The translations under genes and the position numbers were made by a program. This document shows, in pieces, positions 49,352 through 57,537 of a stretch of DNA of 64,000 bases (positions are counted from its first letter, which is position 1; the number at the start of each line of letters is the position of its first letter). Source of the stretch: JAGVPT01 sp963717445 (lineage in GTDB: Bacteria; Bacteroidota; Ignavibacteria; UBA10030; UBA8401); contig OY970334.1 of the NCBI GenBank assembly GCA_963717445.1, forward strand, positions 1,488,001 through 1,552,000, read 5' to 3'. The notes under the pieces were generated by a model. The model had not been told where the DNA came from. It ran no database searches and worked only from the letters and a program-made list of their open reading frames with translations.

Positions 49352-49993
49352 ATGAAACGAATAATATTTGCTTTATCCATCTTTCAGATTGCTACCTTCA
49401 TGTGTGCAATGGCTCAGGAGCTGAAACCCATCCATCTTCCGCCACCGCAAACAGAAATCGGCAAACCACTCATGCAGGCCCTGAAGCTTCGGCAATCGTC
49501 TAGGAGCTTCGACTCCAAGGCGCTCCCTCTTCAAGAGTTGTCAAATTTGTTGTGGGCCGCCTGCGGCATCAACCGCCCTGAGTCGGGAAAGAGAACGGCT
49601 CCGTCAGCAATGAATTGGCAGGAGGTAGATGTGTACGTCGCTTTGCAGGAGGGAGTGTTTCTATATGATGCTAAAATGAACCGACTGAATCCGGTTCTTG
49701 CTAAAGATCTTCGGCCGGCGACAGGAAGCCAAGCATTTGCCGCAAGCGCTCCTGTGAATCTTGTTTACGTTGGAGACTTGTCGCGGGTATCGAACGCAAG
49801 CGATGAAGATAAGGTTCTTTATACTGCGGCTGACGTCGGGTTCATAGCAGAAAACGTTTATCTTTACTGTGCATCGCAAGGATTCGCCGTCGTTGTTCGA
49901 GGCTCGGTAGATAGAGCGGCACTCGCAGCCGCATTCAAGCTTCGCCCAGAACAAAAAATTATTCTCGCCCAGACAATCGGATACGGAAAGTAA
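49352..49993 (+). CDS. exported SagB-type nitroreductase-family protein
   Basis: 213 aa: signal peptide (MKRIIFALSIFQIATFMCA, then MAQ) and a nitroreductase/SagB fold: ALKLRQSSRSFDSKALP, LSNLLWAACGINRP, RTAPSAMNWQEVDVYV, ADVGFIAENVYLYCASQG and IILAQTIGYGK. FMN-dependent. Export is unusual for the family but recurs in Bacteroidota-type genomes. I start at ATG 49352 behind AAGGTG, not at 49328. A strong terminator follows. Confidence 0.85.
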   Translation: MKRIIFALSIFQIATFMCAMAQELKPIHLPPPQTEIGKPLMQALKLRQSSRSFDSKALPLQELSNLLWAACGINRPESGKRTAPSAMNWQEVDVYVALQEGVFLYDAKMNRLNPVLAKDLRPATGSQAFAASAPVNLVYVGDLSRVSNASDEDKVLYTAADVGFIAENVYLYCASQGFAVVVRGSVDRAALAAAFKLRPEQKIILAQTIGYGK

Positions 49994-50051
49994 CCGCTCC
50001 CGACACTGGAATAATTGGAGCATCGGATTGACAATATTCTACCGGATAAAA

Positions 50052-50079
50052 AAAGTCCCGGCCGCACAGCCGGGACTTT
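50052..50079 (+). terminator. intrinsic terminator, bidirectional in form
   Basis: AAAGTCCCGGC, cgcaca loop, GCCGGGACTTT, with A-run before and T-rich stem end after. Serves the nitroreductase gene; could also end leftward transcripts. Confidence 0.75.
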
Positions 50080-50287
50080 GCACATTCTCATTTCGCTGGG
50101 ATAGGTCAGATCGCGGGATCATCTCGTTCTTGATTCCATCCGCTTCTTATCTCTGATTTCCAAAAGCTGGACGCTCTCTTCAATGCGACCGGCGAGCGAA
50201 ATATATTTATCACGCTTAGAAGTTAACGCTGCACACACGTGAAGAAGATGCATTTGCTGAAGTAATTCCGAGGCTAACGGCAAATAT

Positions 50288-50911
50288 TTACTTCTGGAGA
50301 ATACGAAACCCTATATACGAGCTGCGCACATCGGGATTGTTGTCGAAGCGGCCCGATATCCGGCAGTACCTATCGTTGTCATGCCAACAACCGCCACGGA
50401 TCGCGCCGGAGTCTCCGCACCACTCCCATACGTTGCCGCTCATATCGTAGATACCAAGCTCATTCGACTTCTTAGTATCTACTTCATGTGTTTTGAATTC
50501 GGAATTACCTGCATACCAACCCACATCATCCAGTTTATTGCTGCCGCTGTAGATGTAACCGTTACTTTTCTTTCCACCTTTTGCGGCAAATTCCCATTCA
50601 TTTTCTTCGGGGAGTCGAATACCTTTTCCCGTTTCCTTTGAGAGCCACGCGCAAAATGCCTTGGCATCGGCAACATTAACATTTATCACAGGCCGCTTGC
50701 CGCGGCCCCAATTGTTGTCGCCCGGCTTGGTATATCCGGTAGCATTGCAAAATTCATCATACTGCGCAAATGTTATTTCCGTTTTGGAAATCCTAAAATC
50801 TCCTGTCGGTCCACCTTGAACAAAGACCCAATCAACCTTTTGCCGCACATTCGAGATTTGAGCAGAAGCAACAGCCGTCAGTGCGGAAAAAAGCAGTAAT
50901 AAAAATTTCAG
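50288..50911 (-). CDS. exported FGE/SUMF1-fold protein, probably non-catalytic
   Basis: SUMF1/FGE fold: FRISKTEITFAQYDEFCNATG, RPVINVNVADAKAFCAWLS, IRLPEENEWEFAAKGG, NELGIYDMSGNVWEWC and IRGGCWHDNDRYCRISGR ... IGFRIL. The usual GGS[FW]LC...YC pair of formylglycine-generating enzymes is not kept, so it may be a binding member of the fold. The first standard start (GTG 50848) leaves no signal peptide, yet the frame upstream encodes KFLLLLFSALTAVASAQ directly after CTG 50911. I therefore give the CTG as a possible non-standard start. It follows the GH30-like gene by ~47 nt. No sulfatase lies nearby. Confidence 0.7.
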   Translation of the reverse strand: MKFLLLLFSALTAVASAQISNVRQKVDWVFVQGGPTGDFRISKTEITFAQYDEFCNATGYTKPGDNNWGRGKRPVINVNVADAKAFCAWLSKETGKGIRLPEENEWEFAAKGGKKSNGYIYSGSNKLDDVGWYAGNSEFKTHEVDTKKSNELGIYDMSGNVWEWCGDSGAIRGGCWHDNDRYCRISGRFDNNPDVRSSYIGFRILQK

Positions 50912-50957
50912 ACTTTTCGGATTCCACCGGATATTTAATGTTTTTTCCGTGTCTAAT

Positions 50958-53045
50958 CTATTCCTTTCCGCTTATGACACTTATAAAAGCGAACTCGTCG
51001 AGTGTAAATTTCGCCGCACCGTCCGACACTCGCACTCGCTTAGCTTCTTCCATTCCACGCTTACTGTCGGTCACATACATGCGAAGCTCTTTCACGTTGT
51101 CGGGAAAGCCGGTCAGCGTCACGGGCCGTGATGCGCCATGATTGACAATATGGACAGTGTAAATTCCGTCGGCTAAGTCTCCGAATGCTGCACAACTAAT
51201 CTCTTCTTTATCGCACGTGGTCGGAAGGATGAATGAACCCGGAGGAACCATGCTCAGTTGTTTCACGTTCCAGAATCTTTGCGTCGGATGAAGCGCCCCC
51301 TCGACTCCGTAAATCCCATCGCCAGCCAGCAATGAATAATCCGAAGTGAGCTGCCATTGCAATATCGATCGCACGTGAGCGACATCGCATGCACGCACAT
51401 AGATATCAATTTCATCCTGAGCAAATGAAGGCTCCTGGAAAATATCGGGATACGAATGAGCTTGCGCATCCGTGCCCCCCTCGGCTATCAGTAGTGGAAC
51501 ATTTAATTCCTTCGAGGCATCGGCCCAATTTGAGAGTGTCCAGTTATCGCAGCCGCGCCACGCATGAAAAGAGATTGCCCCGATATATTGATGCGTTGCG
51601 GGGTCATCCAACGCCGGTTGGATGAAATCGATCGTCGTTGCATCCGAATTATCGCCGAGCAGCATCTTTGTTGTTAGCTCTTTCGACGCAAGAAACGCTC
51701 CGAGCTTTTTAATAAATTCGGCGTGCTCTTGTCCGGTCAACCGTACATTGATGCCAAGGTCTGATTCGTTGAACGAGAAAAGTTCAGGTTCGACCCCGTA
51801 CGCTTCCTTGAGATAAATAAAATAGTCGCCGATTGATTTGATGATGCTTCTCATTTTTTTCTGGTTGAGGGGATTTCCGAAAATCCCGTTTTCATTCCTA
51901 AAATTAGGCTCGCCGACGATCGCCCATGGCGGCGGAAACCACGCACTGACGATGATCGGAATGTGCCGCCTCGCCAGCTTTTGCGCCATCTCCATCGCAC
52001 CGCGGACGCTTTCATCAAGTTTGCCGGCTCTTGCCGATTCGAGAGGGTTAATGCTTTCAATTGGATGCCAGTTGCGCCACGGCATTTCAACCCGGGCCCA
52101 TCTCACATTGAGGTTGTCCAGACAGTAATCGATTACCTGCGGGTCGAGCTTTTCATTCTGTATACGGAAGTTGCCTCCGATACCGTCAAATTGCCGGCCG
52201 GGGTGTTGTGGATCGATTGAAATGTGAACCGGAGTCCTGTCTATTTCTCCTGACACGTTGAGCAGAAATGTTTTTTCTGCCGTGTCCCCGTCCATTGTAT
52301 GACCTGTCATTACCCCCAGATAAATTCTGTCATCTGCATTTCCGAAACGAGGATTTCCTTTTTGGATGATTATTTCCGTCGGCTGTTCTGTTCTCACTTC
52401 AAGCTTCCGCGTTGCCGATACCACGCGAAAACCTTTTACGGATGCTTGAACAAGAAAATTTCTTAACCGAAATGAAGGGGGCATTCTTCCCATCCTGCCC
52501 GGAAAAAGAGGTACCTCCCCGATTGACGATACGGTCGAATCGATTAACCGGATGCTCGCGCCGGCGTAATCGTCGGCAGGAAGATCAAAGCATAAGAAAA
52601 CGCCGGTAAGAGCCGTGTCGAACACGGCTTTTGCCTTAATGTTAATCGTTGCCGCTCCGTGCTCCGTATCTTGAACTTCTTCCGTAAACGAAAACTGTGA
52701 AAGCTCGGTCGTAACAAGTTGTTTATCACCATTGCGAGTGTACATGGGGCGCTGTTTTTCTTTACCGGTCCCGGTCACATCCGCCATCGAAGGACCGATC
52801 AAACAAATACTTGTCGTGAAATTCATTAGCTGGCCGTCAATGCGCACGCCGTTCAGGTTACCCCACGCAGTTAATTCCGCTTGTGCAAAGGAAGTATGAA
52901 CGGCTCCCCCGGCCAATAAAAAAACTACCACAAGAAACCAGGCAAAGTATGTTGTGTGAGTCTCTCCGGCTGCTTTCCTGAAATGATACCTGGAATTCAT
53001 CCGTTCTGAAAAACGCCGACCCTGCATGTCGTTGACTCTGTTCAT
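50958..53045 (-). CDS. secreted GH30-like glycosidase
   Basis: ~695 aa with a long basic N-region then a hydrophobic signal (FAWFLVVVFLLAGGAV). The first ~270 residues are an unassigned beta domain. The barrel starts at HPGRQFDGIGGNFRIQ, with the putative acid/base Glu in ELFSFNESDLG and nucleophile Glu in PLLIAEGGTDAQ, in line with GH30/clan GH-A. A C-terminal beta domain ends the chain. ATG 53045 with GGAGG at 8 nt is chosen over 53078. Substrate class (xylan, galactan or glucan) is open. Confidence 0.78.
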   Translation of the reverse strand: MNRVNDMQGRRFSERMNSRYHFRKAAGETHTTYFAWFLVVVFLLAGGAVHTSFAQAELTAWGNLNGVRIDGQLMNFTTSICLIGPSMADVTGTGKEKQRPMYTRNGDKQLVTTELSQFSFTEEVQDTEHGAATINIKAKAVFDTALTGVFLCFDLPADDYAGASIRLIDSTVSSIGEVPLFPGRMGRMPPSFRLRNFLVQASVKGFRVVSATRKLEVRTEQPTEIIIQKGNPRFGNADDRIYLGVMTGHTMDGDTAEKTFLLNVSGEIDRTPVHISIDPQHPGRQFDGIGGNFRIQNEKLDPQVIDYCLDNLNVRWARVEMPWRNWHPIESINPLESARAGKLDESVRGAMEMAQKLARRHIPIIVSAWFPPPWAIVGEPNFRNENGIFGNPLNQKKMRSIIKSIGDYFIYLKEAYGVEPELFSFNESDLGINVRLTGQEHAEFIKKLGAFLASKELTTKMLLGDNSDATTIDFIQPALDDPATHQYIGAISFHAWRGCDNWTLSNWADASKELNVPLLIAEGGTDAQAHSYPDIFQEPSFAQDEIDIYVRACDVAHVRSILQWQLTSDYSLLAGDGIYGVEGALHPTQRFWNVKQLSMVPPGSFILPTTCDKEEISCAAFGDLADGIYTVHIVNHGASRPVTLTGFPDNVKELRMYVTDSKRGMEEAKRVRVSDGAAKFTLDEFAFISVISGKE

Positions 53046-53122
53046 CGACAGCCTCCAATTGATTATGAATGATAACATGAGATGAATATGGTGATGTCCT
53101 TTTTTGCCTTCACTACCGATTA

Positions 53123-53241
53123 GAGACTTCTGAAAAATTGTCTCTCGCCAAGCCGCGAAGGCGCAAAGACTTTGTTTTTACATCATTTTGCCACTTTGCG
53201 CCTTTGCGTGAGTCATACTTTTAAAATTATTCAGAAGTCTC
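53123..53241 (-). repeat. ~119-bp inverted-repeat element, copy C (inverted)
   Basis: Runs GAGACTTCTGAAAAATTGTC ... TTCAGAAGTCTC with near-perfect terminal repeats. Reverse complement of the family at 23.1 and 43.4 kb. Confidence 0.7.
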
Positions 53242-53243
53242 GA

Positions 53244-55280
53244 TTACTTTATTTTTTCTATTCGAGCCACCCACCCTCCCCCGGGTGAAAGTTGAATGTT
53301 CAATGTATCTTTCGACGAAATTTTTACTGCTTCTTTCTTGTAATCCGTTCCATCGCGATCTGCATTAATGCCATCTTTAAAAATTGTTGCCTCGTATGCA
53401 CCATCGCCGAGAAATGAGAACGGGAGCGCTAGGTTTCGTGCATCCCAGTTGGTGATGGCTCCAACATACCAGGTTTCTCCCTTTCTTCGGGCAACTGCGA
53501 CAAACTCACCTACTTTGCCGTCCAGCGGAACCGTTTCGTCGAACGTCGTTGGAACGTTCGCAATAAAATCCGTGCACTCCTGTTCTTTGATATACGCGGT
53601 CGGATTATCCGATAGCATTTGAAGCGGCGCGTTAAAAACAACATACATTGCCAGTTGTGCACAGCGAGTCCCCTGGCTCAACGGATTATTGTTGATCGGT
53701 CTAAAATTCGCCTTAACCGCATTTCTCATGGCGCCGGGAGTGTAATCCATCGGACCGGCCAGCATGCGGATATACGGAATGCTTACAACATAGCGCGGCT
53801 GATCTTCGACGGCCCATTTATAATTTTCCAATCCTTTTACTCCTTCAAAACCGATAACATTGGGATACGTCCGTTGTAATCCGGTCGGCTTAAATACTCC
53901 ATGGTAATCAACGAGCAAGTGATATTCTGCCGCTTTCTTTGCTATTGCATACAGAGAAGCGACTGCTATTTGATCGTCGCGATCGACAAAATCAATCTTG
54001 AAGCCTTTCACTCCCATTTTAGAATACAGGGGAAAAATCGAATCCATCTGCTGGGTCACCGCGTACCATGAAGCCCAAAGAATTACGTCCACGTTTTTTT
54101 GCTTGCCGTAATCTATAATTTCCTGAAGGTTGATTGCAGGAACTACTTTTGTGAGGTTCAGCATTTCAGACCAGCCGCCATCCATAATGATATACGGTAT
54201 TTTATTGGCAGCGGCGAAATCAATATAATACTTATACGTTGGAGTGTTGATGCCGGCTTTAAAATCGACATGAGAAATATTCCAATCATTCCACCAATCC
54301 CATGCGACCTGTCCCGGTTTGATCCATGAGAGGTCTGCAATTCTCGGAGGCGAGGCTAACTTCTGCACGATGTCGTTGTTCAATAACTCTTTGTCGCTGC
54401 GACTAATAGCAATCGCGCGCCATGGAAAATTACGGGCGCCGCTCGTCTTGGCAATATAATCGGCTCTTTTCGTAGGGATATCATTGATACCGCCAAATCC
54501 GCCCAACTCTGCTTCTAACGGATATGGCGCATAGACTCCCATAAATCCCTTGCCGGTTTGATTAATGTTCAAGTACATACCGGGGTAGTCTTCAAGGTCC
54601 GCTTCCAGAATGACAACCTTTTTATTGTTGCCGACATCGACCAATACGGGAAGGAACGCTAATGAATCTTTTAAAAATTGAGAAATATTGATCTCCCTAT
54701 ACAGGGCCTCAAAGGAAGAGTTGAATATTTTCCCTCCCCGATAATCCCACATGTACGGAAGAAACGCTTTATCATCGCCTGTGAAATTGAAATTAGCCTC
54801 TTCATTTTTTACGACAAGCTCTCCTTTTTTTGTTGTAAAGAACCGGTAGGCAACCGCGTCATTATATACTCTGAAAATCACGCCGTAACCGTTTTTGCAG
54901 CTGATTGTTAGCTGGTGATAGTCGTCATGGATGATTGCCTTTATATAATTTATAGGAGTGATCACCTCATTGACGTTTTGCATTTTGGAGGAAATAATTT
55001 TCGCGTTATCGCCGAGCACGTCGCCATCTTCCAATAGCAAAGAAATTGCCGACGGTGCAATGATCTGTTCCCCGCTATCCTGAACAGACCACTCAAGTTT
55101 CGTTCCGGCCTCGACCTTCACCGTAATGGAGCCATCCGGCGATTGTATCACAAAGTTATTTTTCGATTGTGCAGTGAGTATGGATGACCATAAGCAAAGG
55201 AAAACACAAATTCCTGTAACGGCGATATTCATTTTTTTGCGATTTGTTCCTGCGTTGAATTTATCTTTTGAAGTTTTCAA
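53244..55280 (-). CDS. secreted GH97 glycosidase, retaining alpha-galactosidase-like
   Basis: ~678 aa, signal peptide around MNIAVTGICVFLCLWSSILT. The GH97 N-terminal beta domain (VIQSPDGSITVKV ... YGVIFRVYNDAVAYRFF) leads to a barrel with AWDWWNDWNI, YIIMDGGWSEM, VKGFKIDFVDRDDQ (Asp placed as nucleophile in retaining members) and FEGVKGLENYK. A C-terminal beta domain follows. Start: TTG 55280 has GGAGG 5 nt upstream; ATG 55232 and ATG 55328 are alternatives. It begins ~50 nt after the uncharacterised barrel gene and is likely co-transcribed with it. Confidence 0.9.
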   Translation of the reverse strand: MKTSKDKFNAGTNRKKMNIAVTGICVFLCLWSSILTAQSKNNFVIQSPDGSITVKVEAGTKLEWSVQDSGEQIIAPSAISLLLEDGDVLGDNAKIISSKMQNVNEVITPINYIKAIIHDDYHQLTISCKNGYGVIFRVYNDAVAYRFFTTKKGELVVKNEEANFNFTGDDKAFLPYMWDYRGGKIFNSSFEALYREINISQFLKDSLAFLPVLVDVGNNKKVVILEADLEDYPGMYLNINQTGKGFMGVYAPYPLEAELGGFGGINDIPTKRADYIAKTSGARNFPWRAIAISRSDKELLNNDIVQKLASPPRIADLSWIKPGQVAWDWWNDWNISHVDFKAGINTPTYKYYIDFAAANKIPYIIMDGGWSEMLNLTKVVPAINLQEIIDYGKQKNVDVILWASWYAVTQQMDSIFPLYSKMGVKGFKIDFVDRDDQIAVASLYAIAKKAAEYHLLVDYHGVFKPTGLQRTYPNVIGFEGVKGLENYKWAVEDQPRYVVSIPYIRMLAGPMDYTPGAMRNAVKANFRPINNNPLSQGTRCAQLAMYVVFNAPLQMLSDNPTAYIKEQECTDFIANVPTTFDETVPLDGKVGEFVAVARRKGETWYVGAITNWDARNLALPFSFLGDGAYEATIFKDGINADRDGTDYKKEAVKISSKDTLNIQLSPGGGWVARIEKIK

Positions 55281-55331
55281 ACAGACCTCCAATGAGTTTG
55301 CCCCGCTTCCAAATTTTGCTGCGGGCATGTA

Positions 55332-57206
55332 TCATTTACCTTGAAACACAATGTAAGAGTGGGGCTTGATCGTGACGTCGAATGCATGAATTTCCTCTTT
55401 TTCTCTTCCCCATATTGGAACGGCCGGTACAGCCCGGCCTTCAATTTCTTCACCGGTGAGAATGTTGTTGAGCGTGCCAATCCGCTTCTCGGTGATGATT
55501 TTAATATTGACGTTTTCAGGCAGGAAGGATTCCACGATAAATGTACCGTTGTCGTACACAAACAGGCTGACCTGTGCGGGACCTTCAATGCGTATCTTGA
55601 TATCTTGCGACAGCACGCTTCTGATTCTGTTCAACACTTGAGCCGGAAGATTGTACAGGTCGCCGAAATTGTCAGGAATGACGAGCACAAAAAGTGAACC
55701 GTTTGCGTAACGAGCCTGATGGAGAACAGGCCATCCGCCTCCAGAAGCGAGACATGAAATATCTGCCCATGAATCGTTGGTAAGATATTGTATTTGAGGG
55801 AACAGTATTTCTTTATTTGCCATGCAGTTGTTTTGCCCGGGAACGGAAAATTCTTTTGCCAGCACTTTTCTATCCGTATAATTGAGCTCCACAATATCTT
55901 CGATCCCTTTGCCCTGCATTGCTCTCAGTAATCCCGATGTTATCATCACATTTTTTCCGGCGATCAACTGTGTCTTGATTTTATCGACAATATGCGGGTC
56001 GTACTTTGCCGATTCGGTCAGCAATATCATTTTTGCTTGGGTTGGGAACTCGGGAACGATATCCATCGGGATTCCGGTCATCCCAAGATAATTCTGAAGA
56101 AAATCTTCGCCGATGGAATTGTACGGTTTATAGCTTTTAACGCCGATCGGAGTTCCCAATTTTCCGATAACGGAATCGACGTGTTCGAAGGTATAGCCGG
56201 CGGCACGAGCAATGGTCGTAGGCGTTACCATCGTTCCGTTTTCGAGTTTGATTGGTTTCAGCATTTCGTCGAAGTCGAAGCTTGTGTGCGAACCCTGCCA
56301 TTCTGCCCGGTCGGTCGGTTGAATGGGACGCTGCAACTGCCGGAAGTCGAAAAGCGTGATCTCCGGAGCTTTGGCAAAGAGCGTCATCCAAAGTTGTTCT
56401 GCATAACGATCCATGTATGCCATCCCGCCGGGATCGACCCACCCACCACCATTGCCGCCTGGTTTAATATTTTCGAAGTAGCGGTAAATAAGATAGCTTT
56501 CATATTGCTGAAGATGCTGTCCGCTGTGAACGGGGTCGCGCGTTTCCGTCCCCGTATAAATCCCGTCGAATAATTTCGGCTCCTTCGCAAGATCAAACCC
56601 GAGTCCCTGGAAATGTTCGTACCAGTTTGGAAACTTTATCACTATTTTTACTTTAGGATTAACTGCTTTGGCCGGCCCGATCACCAGGTCCTTCGCGGCT
56701 TCGGTCATAAGTTTCAAGCGGTATTGAGTCCAGGTCAAATTCCCTTTCGCCTTAATGCATAACTCGCATTTGCAGTTGGTGAAGAAAAAATCATCAAGGA
56801 TAATCTCATCAAAATGCTTGGCCGTATATTCTGCGATCTCTTTTACCTTCTTCCGTTGTTCGGGATTGGTGTAGCAGAATGTTTCATAACGGTTGCTCTC
56901 GTTAATCGTAAAGGTAATACCCCCGGCAACTTTTACTCCCCTTGCTTCAAAAAACTTCTTGGCTGATTCAATTGTTTTCTCGTCAACAAGTATCTGATCC
57001 CGATGGGTTTCAAGATAGATTTTATCGACCTTGACTTGTTGAGAAATTTCATTCCAAGCCGGCTCGAGCCATTGCAGGCTGTCCATTTTTCGTACTTCAT
57101 ATGCGCGGGCATAGACAGCAACGCGAAAGTTCTTATAGCCGTTTCCCGGAATGGCCGATGTGGTGATTCCAATAAGAAGTGCAATAACGGCTGGAAATGT
57201 TTTCAT
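55332..57206 (-). CDS. secreted uncharacterised TIM-barrel-like protein, possible glycosidase
   Basis: 624 aa, signal peptide (MKTFPAVIALLIGITTSA). The N-terminal half reads like a barrel: NFRVAVYARAYEVRK, VDKIYLETHRDQ, GVKVAGGITFTINES, and HFDEIILDDFFFTNCKC with an Asp-Asp pair at a strand end followed by C-x-C-x-x-C. KIVIKFPNWYEHF and FDGIYTGTETRDP follow. The C-terminal part has strand-rich domains (SLFVLVIPDNFGDLY). I do not recognise a family. It sits inside the GH gene run, which suggests carbohydrate work. Confidence 0.6.
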   Translation of the reverse strand: MKTFPAVIALLIGITTSAIPGNGYKNFRVAVYARAYEVRKMDSLQWLEPAWNEISQQVKVDKIYLETHRDQILVDEKTIESAKKFFEARGVKVAGGITFTINESNRYETFCYTNPEQRKKVKEIAEYTAKHFDEIILDDFFFTNCKCELCIKAKGNLTWTQYRLKLMTEAAKDLVIGPAKAVNPKVKIVIKFPNWYEHFQGLGFDLAKEPKLFDGIYTGTETRDPVHSGQHLQQYESYLIYRYFENIKPGGNGGGWVDPGGMAYMDRYAEQLWMTLFAKAPEITLFDFRQLQRPIQPTDRAEWQGSHTSFDFDEMLKPIKLENGTMVTPTTIARAAGYTFEHVDSVIGKLGTPIGVKSYKPYNSIGEDFLQNYLGMTGIPMDIVPEFPTQAKMILLTESAKYDPHIVDKIKTQLIAGKNVMITSGLLRAMQGKGIEDIVELNYTDRKVLAKEFSVPGQNNCMANKEILFPQIQYLTNDSWADISCLASGGGWPVLHQARYANGSLFVLVIPDNFGDLYNLPAQVLNRIRSVLSQDIKIRIEGPAQVSLFVYDNGTFIVESFLPENVNIKIITEKRIGTLNNILTGEEIEGRAVPAVPIWGREKEEIHAFDVTIKPHSYIVFQGK

Positions 57207-57265
57207 CGTGATCGATGACCTTCTTTACATTATAAAGCGCCGGAGATTCTTATTCGGAGTAAACG

Positions 57266-57481
57266 ACCACCATCAAAGATGGTGGCCTTTGAAAAGAAAA
57301 AGCAAGTCATTCCGCGCTTGACGCGGAATCCAGAGTCAATCAACGGAACTGGATTCTCAACGAGCCGAGTCTTCGACCGGTTCTTCGTCCCGCCTGAAAG
57401 CGGGACTCGACCGGAATGACAGGCATAGCCAACCGAACATAACCACCACCACAAGCGGTGGGTTTCTGCTTTGCACTAAAA
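57266..57481. repeat. ~216-bp intergenic repeat (R3 long form)
   Basis: ACCACCATCAAAGATGGTGG hairpin, GTCATTCCGCGC...CCGGAATGAC palindromic core (57306-57420), then a second hairpin CCACC...GGTGGG and TTTCTGCTTTGCACTAAAA. Nearly the same order as 60476-60670. Confidence 0.75.
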
Positions 57482-57537
57482 TACGATAACTAATTCTTTT
57501 TAGCTGCAGAATGTTTTTCAACATTCCAAACAGGAAT

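Noticed and set aside
50288..50911. Sulfatase-maturing formylglycine-generating enzyme
   Set aside because: The usual catalytic Cys spacing is not kept and there is no sulfatase in the window.
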